Assembly (NCBI RefSeq): GCF_008271695.1 | Contig: NZ_VKKY01000003.1 | Coordinates: 744,001 to 808,000, forward strand | DNA length: 64,000 nt | Direction: 5' to 3' | DNA from: Rufibacter hautae | GTDB taxonomy: Bacteria; Bacteroidota; Bacteroidia; Cytophagales; Hymenobacteraceae | In this document: positions 36,141 through 45,136 of the stretch, piece after piece | Layout of the letters: the number at the start of each line of letters is the position of its first letter | How positions within the stretch are numbered: position 1 is the stretch's first letter | Notes under the pieces: generated by a model | Databases searched by the model: none | What the model was told of the DNA's origin: nothing | The model's input: the letters and a program-made list of their open reading frames with translations, nothing else | Made by a program: the position numbers and the translations under genes

Positions 36141-38414
36141 ATGCCAGAAAACCATTTCAAGACGATTGCGGGGGAGCTGCAAGTAAACCAAAAGCAAGTA
36201 GAAGCAACTGTGGCTTTGCTGGACGAGGGAGCCACCGTGCCCTTCATTGCCCGGTACCGCAAGGAAGTAACCGGCAGCCTGGACGAGGTGGCCATTGCCG
36301 CCATCCGCGACCGCGTAGAGCAGCTGCGGGAACTGGACAAACGCCGCGAGAGCATCCTCAAATCTTTAAAGGACCAGGAGAAACTCACTCCAGAATTGGA
36401 GGCCCAGGTGCTGGCCGCCGAGACCATGGCCGTGCTGGAGGATATTTACCTGCCGTTCAAACCCAAGCGCCGCACCCGCGCCACTATCGCCCGGGAGAAA
36501 GGCTTGGAGCCGCTGGCGCAAAGGCTGTTTGAGCAAGCCAGCATGGACGTTGCCACTGAGGCCGCCGCGTTTGTGAGCGAAGAGAAAGAAGTGAAATCTA
36601 CGGAGGAAGCCCTGGCCGGAGCCCGCGATATTATTGCCGAGTGGGTGAACGAGAACCCTGAGGCCCGCGCCAACATCCGGAATCTGTTTGAGAAGAAAGG
36701 CGTGTTCAAGGCACGCGTGATTCCGGGCAAAGAGGAGGAAGGCCAGAAATACAAAGATTACTTTGAGTGGGATGAACCCATTGAGAAAGCCCCTTCACAC
36801 CGCATCCTGGCCATGCGCCGCGGCGAAAAGGAAATGGTCTTGATGCTGGACGCCCAACCCGAAGAAGAGGCAGCGCTATCCATTCTGGAAGACCAGTTTG
36901 TGACCGGCCACAACGCCGCCGCCGAGCAGGTGAAACTAGCCATAAGAGAAAGCTATAAGCGCCTGCTGCGCCTGAACATGGAAACCGAGGTGCGCCTTTC
37001 CTCCAAGAAACGCGCCGATGAAGAAGCTATCCGGGTATTCGCCGATAACCTGAGACCGATGCTCTTGTCTGCGCCACTGGGCCAGAAACGCGTATTGGCC
37101 ATTGACCCGGGTTTCAGAACCGGCTGTAAAGTGGTGGCTTTGGACGAGCAAGGCAAACTGCTGCACTACGAAGCTATTTTCCCGCACAACGGTGCACACC
37201 AGGCCTCTACCGCTGGTCAGCAGGTGATGGTGATGTGCCATAAATACCAGATTGAAGCCATCGCTATTGGGAACGGGACTGCCAGCCGCGAGACTGAGAC
37301 CTTCGTGCGCGGTTTGGGTCTGCCTAACAACATCGCCATCATCATGGTGAACGAGAGCGGAGCCTCCATTTACTCGGCTTCGGACGTGGCCCGCGAGGAG
37401 TTCCCGGACCAGGATATTACCGTGCGTGGTGCTGTTTCCATCGGTCGCCGGTTAATGGACCCTTTGGCCGAGTTAGTGAAAATTGATCCGAAATCCATTG
37501 GCGTAGGCCAGTACCAACACGATGTGGACCAGAATGCTTTGAAGCACAGCTTGGACGATGTGGTGATGAGCTGCGTGAACGCCGTGGGCGTGGAAGTGAA
37601 CACCGCCAGTAAGCAGTTGTTGACCTACGTTTCCGGTTTGGGGCCGCAGTTGGCCCAGAACATTGTGGACTACCGTAACCAAAACGGACCGTTCAAAACG
37701 CGCAACGAGCTGCGCAAAGTAGCCCGCCTGGGCGACAAAGCCTTTGAACAGGCGGCCGGCTTCCTGCGCATCAGGGGCGGCAAGCACCCGCTGGACGGCA
37801 GCGCCGTGCACCCAGAGCGTTATGCGCTGGTAGAGCAGATGGCCAAAGACCTGGGCGCCACCGTGGAAGACTTGCTCAAGAACGCCGACCTGCGCAAGAA
37901 AATCGACCTGAAAAAATACGTTTCTGACACCGTAGGTCTGCCTACGCTGCAGGACATCATGAGTGAGCTTTCCAAACCCGGACGTGACCCGCGTGAAAGC
38001 TACGAGGTATTCAGCTTCACCGAAGGCGTAAACGAGATCAAAGATTTGCGCCAGGGCATGAAACTGCCGGGCATTATCACCAACATCACCGCCTTTGGGG
38101 CCTTCGTAGACATTGGGGTGCACCAAGACGGTCTGGTACACGTGAGCCACCTATCTGACCGTTTCGTGAGCAATCCGCACGAGGTAGTGAAAGTGGGTCA
38201 GAAAGTAGAAGTAACCGTGCTGGAGGTGGAAGTAGGCCGCAAACGCATCGCGCTTTCCATGAAAGGTGATCCGCAGGCCGCTACTGCCAGACCAAGCCGC
38301 GGCAATAATGACCGCAAATCCGGGAACACGGGAGGTGGTAGCCGCCGTGATGCTCCGGTTGAGGAAGAAGACATGGCTACCAAATTGAACAAGTTGAAGA
38401 ACATGTTCCGGTAG
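36141..38414 (+). CDS. tex: Tex-family RNA-binding transcription accessory protein
   Basis: Conserved S1-domain protein linked to transcription and RNA handling. Segments: N-terminal helical domain with GATVPFIARYRKEVTGSLDE; YqgF-like RNase H fold near residues 330-460 (LAIDPGFRTGCKVV); helix-hairpin-helix (SGLGPQLAQNIVDYRNQNGPF); and C-terminal S1 (MKLPGIITNITAFGAFVDIGVHQDGLVHVS, in parts) followed by a basic, Gly-rich tail. ATG 36141 (757 residues) is preferred to the TTG at 36093. A perfect terminator follows. Confidence 0.94.
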   Translation: MPENHFKTIAGELQVNQKQVEATVALLDEGATVPFIARYRKEVTGSLDEVAIAAIRDRVEQLRELDKRRESILKSLKDQEKLTPELEAQVLAAETMAVLEDIYLPFKPKRRTRATIAREKGLEPLAQRLFEQASMDVATEAAAFVSEEKEVKSTEEALAGARDIIAEWVNENPEARANIRNLFEKKGVFKARVIPGKEEEGQKYKDYFEWDEPIEKAPSHRILAMRRGEKEMVLMLDAQPEEEAALSILEDQFVTGHNAAAEQVKLAIRESYKRLLRLNMETEVRLSSKKRADEEAIRVFADNLRPMLLSAPLGQKRVLAIDPGFRTGCKVVALDEQGKLLHYEAIFPHNGAHQASTAGQQVMVMCHKYQIEAIAIGNGTASRETETFVRGLGLPNNIAIIMVNESGASIYSASDVAREEFPDQDITVRGAVSIGRRLMDPLAELVKIDPKSIGVGQYQHDVDQNALKHSLDDVVMSCVNAVGVEVNTASKQLLTYVSGLGPQLAQNIVDYRNQNGPFKTRNELRKVARLGDKAFEQAAGFLRIRGGKHPLDGSAVHPERYALVEQMAKDLGATVEDLLKNADLRKKIDLKKYVSDTVGLPTLQDIMSELSKPGRDPRESYEVFSFTEGVNEIKDLRQGMKLPGIITNITAFGAFVDIGVHQDGLVHVSHLSDRFVSNPHEVVKVGQKVEVTVLEVEVGRKRIALSMKGDPQAATARPSRGNNDRKSGNTGGGSRRDAPVEEEDMATKLNKLKNMFR

Positions 38415-38431
38415 GTTTATCCATTAGAGTA

Positions 38432-38472
38432 AAAACAAAAAGGCCAGTGCTGTTCACTGGCCTTTTTGTTTT
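38432..38472 (+). terminator. Terminator of tex
   Basis: Perfect 18-bp stem (38432-38449 with 38455-38472) with a five-base loop and a T-rich 3' arm. Confidence 0.88.
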
Positions 38473-38583
38473 GGGTGTGTTTTAGCAAAAAGGTGGCTTA
38501 AACGAAATACAGTTTTAGGTTGCAGATTCTCCCCTGAATAACCCTGCACCTTTGCCAGGTGAAAGTAAGCGCTGTACAAGGAT

Positions 38584-38761
38584 GTCCCCTTTGAAGGGGG
38601 TAGGGGATGATTAGCACAAGTTAATCATGGTGTTCCTGAGGTGTAGGGGCAATCCCTTGTGGTTGCCCATGTGGGAGAATCACCATCAAAGTCCCTGCTT
38701 TGTAGCAGACGTTTTTTTCGTAACCGACCTTGTCATCCCCCTACCCCCTTCAAAGGGGGAC
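38584..38761. repeat. 178-bp element with long terminal inverted repeats
   Basis: Ends 38584-38610 and 38733-38761 are inverted copies of about 27-29 bases that differ only by two single-base length changes. Each arm is itself palindromic (CCCCTTTGAAGGGG-like). There is no coding frame. It fills the gap between tex and the next reverse-strand gene; the rest of that gap is the tex terminator. Confidence 0.7.
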
Positions 38762-38788
38762 GATATGCGTGCGACACAAATGGGACTT

Positions 38789-40282
38789 CTACTTTGCCTG
38801 TGCCGAGGAAGCCCTTTTAGACTTGATCAGGTTCATGGTGAATTCAAGGTCTACATCGCGTTTCTGGATTAGGTCCTCCGCGGTGTATTCAACGGGATGG
38901 TCTGGTAGGATGCCGCGGTCTTTGTGCGGATACCCGGAAACGGCCATGAAGTAATTCCACTGCGGGATGGCGATCTCAAGGTGGGTGTTGGGGAGTTTCA
39001 CCGGTACGTGGAAGCCGCTGGTGTTGCCGTAGTAGCCGCCTCCGGTTTCGCGGCCGATGAAGGTGGCGCGTTTGTGATGATGGGCGATGGCGCAGAACTC
39101 AGAGGTAACCGAAAAGCTATAGCCATCGGTGAGGACATAGACATCGCCTTTGAAGGGGTTTTTCTGGGGTTTCTGCTCCCGCAGGGTTTTCTTGAACCGG
39201 AACGTGTAATTACTGCCTTTGGTCCTGGAAATAAGTTTGCGGTAGATGGGGTACATGCCAGGGAGCCAGATGATGTTCTTCTCAAAGGTGAACTTCTCCT
39301 TTTTAGGCACCAGCATGCTGTCATAGTACCGGAACTTCTTATCGGTGATATGGGAATAGAGCAGGGCGCCCCATTTGTCTATCCCGCCTTCGTTTCCGCG
39401 CAGGTCAATGATGAGATTCTGGGTGTTTTTGGCGTTCATCTGCCAGAAAATGTCTTTCATCACCTTCTCCACATCCATCTCGTTTTTGTAGATGTTAAAG
39501 TTCTCAATCCGGAGCAAAGCGGTGTTGTGGTCTTTGTAAGCGACTCTGATCACGCTTTCCTTGTGCTTCTCCCGCTCTTTCTCCAGTTCCTGGATGGTCT
39601 CCAAGGTAATGGCCGGAATCTGGGCGGTTTTCACCTCCTGGCTGCCAGGCGCTTTGAAAGCAATCTCGTAGCTGGGCGATGCGCCAATGTACGTGCCGTA
39701 GTAGAACGGAAGGAAATTGTCCAGCGAAAGCCATTTCACAGCCTGGCTGTTGCCATCGGCGAAGAAGACGGTGGGCAGGAGTTTGTCCACTAGGGCAGGG
39801 ATAGACAGGCCATTGATGGAGACGATCTCTGAGGCCAGCGGAATGGTGGTGGTGCCCGCCAGGTTTTTCACCAGGTGCGCCTGCTCTCCGGTAAAGTGCA
39901 GTTGCAGCGGGAAGAGTTGCTCCAGGTTGTAGAAGTATTGGCCGTGTTTCCGCTCGCGGGGCATCCACTTGATATGGCCATCTTTCAAGGCAGTGATGAG
40001 TGGGGTGGCGGCCACAAAGAACTCCTGCTGGTTCATGGGCCGGTTGAGGGTTTGGGCCACACTGTCAAACAACTGGTCAAAGCGATCTTTGGAGGTGTAG
40101 CGGTACATGCCGGGGTGCGCCTCGTTAAGCACCTGGTGCATGAACTGGAGGTCCTCCTGCAACTGGGCAGGACTGAACTGCTGCTGCTGGTCAGTAGCAG
40201 TCTGGGTTGTTTGGCTCAGGCCCGGATACGAGCCCAGCATAAACAGGGAGAATAGACAGCGTCTCAAGAGTTTTGATTTCAT
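38789..40282 (-). CDS. S41-family peptidase-like protein
   Basis: 497 residues from ATG 40282, with a signal peptide (KSKLLRRCLFSLFMLGSYPGLSQ). LQFMHQVLNEAHPGMYRYTS at the start of the mature chain and NLIIDLRGNEGGIDKWG (the LDLRxNxGG strand) and VYVLTDGYSFSVTSEF with the probable catalytic serine place it in the C-terminal-processing-protease/tricorn-like fold. The longer frame adds 32 residues that overlap the upstream promoter region. It lies 96 bases downstream of a membrane-bound AraC regulator on the same strand. Substrate unknown. Confidence 0.82.
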   Translation of the reverse strand: MKSKLLRRCLFSLFMLGSYPGLSQTTQTATDQQQQFSPAQLQEDLQFMHQVLNEAHPGMYRYTSKDRFDQLFDSVAQTLNRPMNQQEFFVAATPLITALKDGHIKWMPRERKHGQYFYNLEQLFPLQLHFTGEQAHLVKNLAGTTTIPLASEIVSINGLSIPALVDKLLPTVFFADGNSQAVKWLSLDNFLPFYYGTYIGASPSYEIAFKAPGSQEVKTAQIPAITLETIQELEKEREKHKESVIRVAYKDHNTALLRIENFNIYKNEMDVEKVMKDIFWQMNAKNTQNLIIDLRGNEGGIDKWGALLYSHITDKKFRYYDSMLVPKKEKFTFEKNIIWLPGMYPIYRKLISRTKGSNYTFRFKKTLREQKPQKNPFKGDVYVLTDGYSFSVTSEFCAIAHHHKRATFIGRETGGGYYGNTSGFHVPVKLPNTHLEIAIPQWNYFMAVSGYPHKDRGILPDHPVEYTAEDLIQKRDVDLEFTMNLIKSKRASSAQAK

Positions 40283-40378
40283 AGGATTTAACTGATTGAA
40301 CGCTGCAAACCTACACGGCCCCGAGACGCGAATCGTCTGGCCCGCTAAGTTCAGACCTGTTAAATGGGCTATTTTCAT

Positions 40379-41617
40379 CTAATCCGCTAAGTTCAGACGG
40401 CTTTCTGTGTGGGTCCTGATGTATTCAGACGGCGTCTTTCCGGTCTGTTTTTTGAAAACGGCATTGAAAGTGGCTTTGGAGTTGAACCCGGCTTCCTCGG
40501 CCACGGCCAGGTTGGTGAAGTGTCGGAACTTGGGGTCCACCAGTAGGAGTTGGGCCTCGGCCACCCGGTACTGGTTGATGAAATCATAGAAATTCTTGCC
40601 TAGCCGGTTATTGATGATCTGGGAAAGGTGGTGCTTGGAGACGCCCAGCTTGTCGGCGAGTTCCTGGATGGTGAGGGTAGGAGACAGGTACGGTTTCTCC
40701 GTTTCCATGAAAGAAAGCAACTGCTCCAGGTACAGCTGACCTTCCTCTTCCTTTAAGGCTGATTTCTGGTATTTGGCTCCTAAACCCGAGGCACCTGAAG
40801 TTGCGGTGCTTTCCTGGTGGGTTTGCAGCACGGGGGTGGGCACCGGCTCCGGGAGCACGGCCACTGTCTCAGAATAGACTGGTGGGGAGGAGATGAAAAT
40901 GCGGGGCTGGGAAAGGGTCTTGTACCCGATCCAGTAGATAAACCCGATCACGCCAAAGTAGTGCAGGTGGTAGCGGTAAATCTCGGTGAGCACGGGAACG
41001 TCCCATTTCTTGGCGTAGAAAGAAACCACGGCCACGGCCACAATCACCAGCATGAAGAAGAGAAACTGCCGCAGCCACTGCAACCTGATCTTCTCCAGCT
41101 CAGAAAACGTCTCCATGATCTTGGCCCGGTACCGTTTGAGAACCCCTAAAGAAAGAAGCACATAGAAAATGACCAAGGCCAGGGCCAACTGCCCGATAAA
41201 CCCGAAATCATCTTTAGAAGCCAGCTCAAAGTCATTGAGGTAGGTAATCTTCTCTTCCCGGCTTTTGAGGTAGTAAGGCAGCAGGTTGAAAAACACCAGT
41301 ACCGCCGGCGTGAAATGAATGGCGTCTAGTCGCCGCAAACGGGGTCGTTCATGGGTAAGCTTCACCGTGAACAGGTAAATGAGCGGCGCAAACAGCAGGG
41401 GCAACAACCAGCTTACCTTGCTCAGGTGCGGGTACGTGAGAAAAAAGTCTCGGGTATCAAAGGCCACCAACACAGACTGCAGCGAGATAAGCAGAATCAG
41501 GGTGGCCAGTATCCGGTTAGCCAGTTGGTTGGTCTTGCGGGTAGCCAACAGGAAAGCCAAAACAAGGCCCTGTACCGCTCCTCCTACCAAAATAATCTGT
41601 ACCGTTTGCGTAGACAT
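40379..41617 (-). CDS. Membrane-anchored AraC-family transcription factor
   Basis: 412 residues. Residues 1 to about 240 form seven hydrophobic segments (IILVGGAVQGLVLAFLLA... FGVIGFIYWIGY), a 7TM sensor like those in some histidine kinases. The C-terminal 110 residues are an AraC DNA-binding domain with two helix-turn-helices: LTIQELADKLGVSKHHLSQIIN and VAEEAGFNSKATFNAVFKKQTGKTPSEY (in parts). It is therefore a one-component membrane regulator. Lies 96 bases upstream of the S41-like gene, a plausible target. Confidence 0.9.
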   Translation of the reverse strand: MSTQTVQIILVGGAVQGLVLAFLLATRKTNQLANRILATLILLISLQSVLVAFDTRDFFLTYPHLSKVSWLLPLLFAPLIYLFTVKLTHERPRLRRLDAIHFTPAVLVFFNLLPYYLKSREEKITYLNDFELASKDDFGFIGQLALALVIFYVLLSLGVLKRYRAKIMETFSELEKIRLQWLRQFLFFMLVIVAVAVVSFYAKKWDVPVLTEIYRYHLHYFGVIGFIYWIGYKTLSQPRIFISSPPVYSETVAVLPEPVPTPVLQTHQESTATSGASGLGAKYQKSALKEEEGQLYLEQLLSFMETEKPYLSPTLTIQELADKLGVSKHHLSQIINNRLGKNFYDFINQYRVAEAQLLLVDPKFRHFTNLAVAEEAGFNSKATFNAVFKKQTGKTPSEYIRTHTESRLNLAD

Positions 41618-41965
41618 TGCCTGTTTGTGCTTTCCCTATCCAAATTAACAAAAATCTTGGAAGACAATCTTGCTTTTCAAGCACTCTGGCTTAGTATGGC
41701 TCCGTGTTCACTTTCCCGCTGGTCCTGCGTATAGAAAGGCAAAAGCAAACCGCAATTCTTGCCTGCTGTCGCTCTTGTGCTTCCAGCTTACAAATTGGAG
41801 GGAAGAAGAGGCTAAATATTACCTGTGTACCATTCATTTGTTGTTTGCTTCCAAAACCTGTTTTCCCCAAAGAAGTTAATATATGGATGAAGGTTGCCCT
41901 AGCGGTTATCCATATTAGCCTTCCAGTGCCCAGTAAATGGCCACCATACAGACAACCTGAAAAAC
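41618..41965. other. Gap of about 350 bases without a gene
   Basis: Between the divergent AraC-type gene and the gene at 41966. Short frames are present on the plus strand but have unlikely composition (Cys- and Pro-rich, no start-site context), so I regard this as intergenic DNA that must contain both promoters. I see no clear box. Confidence 0.4.
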
Positions 41966-42394
41966 ATGGAGACTGAGTCTTACCTGCAAATGGAAACCGA
42001 CCGGCTGCACCTGCTTTTGGTGCTGCACTGGCAAGGTTTTGTGCCCAGCGATGCCTATCGCGACGGCATGACCGAGGCTTTGCAGGTTTCGCGCAAAACC
42101 AGTCTCCAGAGTTGGGTCATGGACATGAAGCACATGAAAGTCATCCGGCAGGCAGACCAGGAATGGACCTTGAACACCTGGTTTCCGCAGTTTCAGTTGC
42201 TGGGCATCAAGCGGTTGGCGTTCGTGATCTCAGACGATATCTTCAACCAGATGGCGGTGAGCAGCATGGTGGCCACCCTTCGGCCCAAGTTCCACTCAGA
42301 GGTGGAGTACTTTCAGGAGGTGAACTCGGCCATGCGGTGGGCGCAGGAAAAGACCTCCGGGCTTAGCGATTTTGGCCTGTTTTCCGTAAAATAG
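41966..42394 (+). CDS. Uncharacterised protein, first of a small-gene group
   Basis: 142 residues, no signal peptide, mixed alpha/beta. LLLVLHWQGFVPSDAYRDGM, SWVMDMKHMKVI and GIKRLAFVISDDIFNQM suggest a STAS/SpoIIAA-like sheet, but I would not assign it. The C-terminal GLFSVK and stop are encoded by the left half of a dispersed palindrome (about 42,368-42,402), so the repeat has defined the end of the protein. Followed by two other small genes. Confidence 0.68.
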   Translation: METESYLQMETDRLHLLLVLHWQGFVPSDAYRDGMTEALQVSRKTSLQSWVMDMKHMKVIRQADQEWTLNTWFPQFQLLGIKRLAFVISDDIFNQMAVSSMVATLRPKFHSEVEYFQEVNSAMRWAQEKTSGLSDFGLFSVK

Positions 42395-42418
42395 CCCCAG
42401 AACGATATTCCATTCCGC

Positions 42419-42610
42419 ATGAACATCCGCAAAAAAGTAAAAGTGATTCTTCCCCTGGAAGGTGGCCGCTTTGTGGCCTTGGGCGTATTTGTGAAAGCCG
42501 CCGAGCAGGCGCAGTGGTCAGACCAGGAAATCCAGACGGTGATTGACGAGGTGGTGGAGGCCGAAGAAGCCGAGGCCCTTTCCATTCTGCAGTCGTACAC
42601 CGTTTCTTAA
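42419..42610 (+). CDS. Small acidic protein
   Basis: 63 residues, no membrane segment. [20 protein letters not shown] then an acidic helix [20 protein letters not shown]. Start ATG 42419. Lies 25 bases after the previous gene and 13 bases before the next. Function unknown; composition argues it is real. Confidence 0.55.
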   Translation: MNIRKKVKVILPLEGGRFVALGVFVKAAEQAQWSDQEIQTVIDEVVEAEEAEALSILQSYTVS

Positions 42611-42623
42611 CCGCCTCCACGCC

Positions 42624-42884
42624 ATGCCGCTAAGCCCCAAACTGGAAGCCAAACTAAGCAAAACCTTCGCGCCGGACAGCCGCCTGGACGATGTCTTCTC
42701 CGGCAACGATATTACCTTCATCACAGACAAGCAGGGCTACGCCGTGACGTTGTTTATTGGCAAGCGCCGCCCAGACGGCAGCATCAACGGGGAACGTTAC
42801 GTGCGCCGCCTCAAGTTTGAGTCCGATGGCGTCACCCTCAAATCGAGCCACTGGGAAGCCAAAGGCAAAGTCACCCGCTTCTGA
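42624..42884 (+). CDS. Small uncharacterised protein
   Basis: 86 residues from ATG 42624; a longer frame starts at 42543 but overlaps the preceding gene. TDKQGYAVTLFIGKRRPDGS and ERYVRRLKFESDGVTLKSSHW suggest a small beta-rich domain. A palindrome follows its stop. Function unknown. Confidence 0.65.
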   Translation: MPLSPKLEAKLSKTFAPDSRLDDVFSGNDITFITDKQGYAVTLFIGKRRPDGSINGERYVRRLKFESDGVTLKSSHWEAKGKVTRF

Positions 42885-42889
42885 TTTAA

Positions 42890-42911
42890 GGCCGTTTTCA
42901 GGAAAACGGCC
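42890..42911. repeat. Dispersed palindrome, 10-bp perfect copy
   Basis: GGCCGTTTTC and GAAAACGGCC around AG, starting six bases after the stop at 42884; one of the clear members of the gene-end palindrome family. Confidence 0.65.
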
Positions 42912-43014
42912 CTGAAATGGTTGCTGCCGCCGGCCTGCTGCTTTTCCGTATCAGGGCAGGTATTCCCAACTCTTTCCAGATTTCCCGCCGTACTTGCGGG
43001 CAAACCCCACGGCC

Positions 43015-43692
43015 ATGAAAATACTGGTGATTGAAGACGAACCCCAGATGCTGGACACGCTGGTGCGCTCTTTAAAGCAGGAGCAGTACCTGGTAGAAAC
43101 CGCCACCGATTATGACAGCGCGCTGGAAAAAGTGGGCCTGTACGCCTACGACTGTATTCTGCTGGACATAAACCTGCCCGGCGGCAGCGGCCTGGAGATT
43201 CTGGAGGAACTCAAAAAACAGCAGAAATCTGAGGGTGTGATCATTGTCTCGGCGCGCAACTCCGTGGATGACAAAATCCAAGGGCTGGAGTTGGGCGCCG
43301 ATGACTACCTGCCCAAACCGTTCCACATGGCCGAGCTGCACGCCCGCGTGAAATCTGTGCTGCGCCGAAGGAAGTTTGACGGTCAGCCCCTGCACCAACT
43401 CCAGAACGTGCAGATAGACCCAGACAAGCACCAGGTGTGGGTGGCGGGCCAGGAACTGGTGCTCAACCGAAAAGAGTTTGACATTCTGCTGTACCTAGTC
43501 ACGAACAAAGACCGATTGGTGAGCAAGACCGCCCTGGCCGAGCACGTCTGGGGCGACTACATTGACCAAGCCGATAACTACGAGTTCATCTACTCCCAGA
43601 TCAAGAACCTGCGCAAGAAACTGAAAGACTGCGGAGCCGAGGTAGAGATCCAGGCCATTTACGGCATCGGGTATAAACTGGTGGTGGCATGA
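43015..43692 (+). CDS. OmpR/PhoB-family response regulator
   Basis: 225 residues from ATG 43015 (an earlier start at 42994 adds seven). Receiver domain: acidic pocket VIEDEPQML, phospho-acceptor Asp in CILLDINLPGGSG, Ser/Thr in VSARNS and Lys in DDYLPKPFH. The C-terminal winged helix (DILLYLVTNKDRLVSKTAL, YGIGYKLV) binds DNA. It overlaps the histidine kinase gene by four bases (ATGA), so the two are translationally coupled. Confidence 0.93.
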   Translation: MKILVIEDEPQMLDTLVRSLKQEQYLVETATDYDSALEKVGLYAYDCILLDINLPGGSGLEILEELKKQQKSEGVIIVSARNSVDDKIQGLELGADDYLPKPFHMAELHARVKSVLRRRKFDGQPLHQLQNVQIDPDKHQVWVAGQELVLNRKEFDILLYLVTNKDRLVSKTALAEHVWGDYIDQADNYEFIYSQIKNLRKKLKDCGAEVEIQAIYGIGYKLVVA

Positions 43693-44951
43693 AACTGCTC
43701 AACTACGCCACCTCTTACTTCGCGGCGCTGCTGCTGGTGGTGATCTCGGTTTGGGCGGCGCTCTTCTACTTCAACATGCTGGACGAGATCTATGACAGCA
43801 TGGACGATGGCCTGGAAAACCAAAAGATTCTGGTCGTGCAGAAAGCCACCCGAGACAGCACCGTGCTGGGGCAGAAAGCGTTTGAGGCCGGGTATTTCAG
43901 CATCAAGGAGATCCCGTTCACGCTGGCCGTGCACCGCAAAGACCGCTACCAAGACACGCTCATGTACATGCAGAACGAGCAGGATTTTGAGCCCGTGCGC
44001 ATGCTCACCACCGTGTTCCGGAAAGAAAACCAGTATTATGAACTGCGAGTGATTACCTCCATGGTAGAGGAAGACGACCTCATTGAAGACCTACTGTACT
44101 CGCTGCTCTGGCTGTACCTGGGGTTGGTGGGCAGTATTCTGGTGCTCAATAACTTGCTGCTGAAACGTATTTGGCGGCCTTTCTACCACATTCTCCAGCG
44201 CCTGCAGCGTTTCAAACTGGAGGAGGCCAAAACGGTGCCGGTGAAAGAAACCAACATTGAGGAATTCCAACTCCTGAACGCGACCGTGGAGAAGCTGTTG
44301 CAGCAGAACGTGGCCACTTACCAGAACCAGAAAGCCTTCATTGAAAACGCCTCTCACGAACTCCAGACCCCGCTGGCCATCAGCCTGAACAAACTGGAAC
44401 TCCTCGCCGAGAGCCAGCCGCTGCAGGAAGACCAGCTGCTGCAGATAGGGGCCGTGATGGAAAACCTGGAGCGCCTCACCCGGCTGAACAAAACCCTGCT
44501 CTTGCTTTCCAAGATAGAGAACCGCCAGTTTGCGTTAGAAGAACCGGTAGCCATGGACACGCTGCTGCAGAAGACCCTGGCTGATTTCGAGGATCAGGTG
44601 AGATACAAAAACATCTCCGTGGAATTGCAGGTGCAGGAAAACGTGTCTTTGCAGATGAACCCAGACCTGGCGGCCATGCTGGTGATGAATCTGCTCAAGA
44701 ACGCCATCGTCCATAATAGAAGAGGAGGCTCTCTGCGCATTCAGCTTTCCAGGGAAGGTTTAACGGTAGAGAATGCCGGCCAGGAAACACCCCTAAACCA
44801 GGAAAAAATCTTTACCCGTTTCTACAAAGAGACTTCGGCGGCGGCCTCCACCGGTTTGGGGCTGTCCATTGTGAAAGCCATCTGTGACCTGTACGGCTTT
44901 GAGATTGCCTACCGCTTCCAGCAAGGCCATTCCTTTACGGTCTCTTTCTAG
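43689..44951 (+). CDS. Sensor histidine kinase
   Basis: 420 residues with two membrane segments (about 9-28 and 138-158) bordering a periplasmic sensor domain of about 110 residues. The cytoplasmic part has the H-box FIENASHELQTPLA, N-box NLLKNAIVHNR, F/G1 region and GLGLSIVKAICDLYGF. Paired with the upstream regulator. The signal is unknown; the downstream PepSY-like lipoprotein gene is a possible target, as similar pairs occur in the phylum. Confidence 0.92.
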   Translation: MKLLNYATSYFAALLLVVISVWAALFYFNMLDEIYDSMDDGLENQKILVVQKATRDSTVLGQKAFEAGYFSIKEIPFTLAVHRKDRYQDTLMYMQNEQDFEPVRMLTTVFRKENQYYELRVITSMVEEDDLIEDLLYSLLWLYLGLVGSILVLNNLLLKRIWRPFYHILQRLQRFKLEEAKTVPVKETNIEEFQLLNATVEKLLQQNVATYQNQKAFIENASHELQTPLAISLNKLELLAESQPLQEDQLLQIGAVMENLERLTRLNKTLLLLSKIENRQFALEEPVAMDTLLQKTLADFEDQVRYKNISVELQVQENVSLQMNPDLAAMLVMNLLKNAIVHNRRGGSLRIQLSREGLTVENAGQETPLNQEKIFTRFYKETSAAASTGLGLSIVKAICDLYGFEIAYRFQQGHSFTVSF

Positions 44952-45136
44952 AAATCCGTTGCCGCTGTTTTAAGGCTGTTTACAGAAAAGGAGGCCCGGA
45001 ACGCAGCAGGACCGCCGCTGCGAATACCTGGATGTAACCGCAAAATTTTTCCCTTCTCCCACCAGATTCCCAATTCTTTCCTGTTTCGGGTCTGACCTTT
45101 GGGGTATTATAACTTGATAAGCTAACCTTGAGACCT

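Noticed and set aside
37473-38150. 225-codon reverse frame
   Set aside because: Antisense to tex and without family features.
38924-39793. 289-codon forward frame
   Set aside because: Antisense to the S41-like peptidase gene, no recognisable domain.
41704-41976. 90-codon forward frame upstream of 41966
   Set aside because: Overlaps the start of the next gene, unusual Cys-rich composition and no plausible ribosome site.
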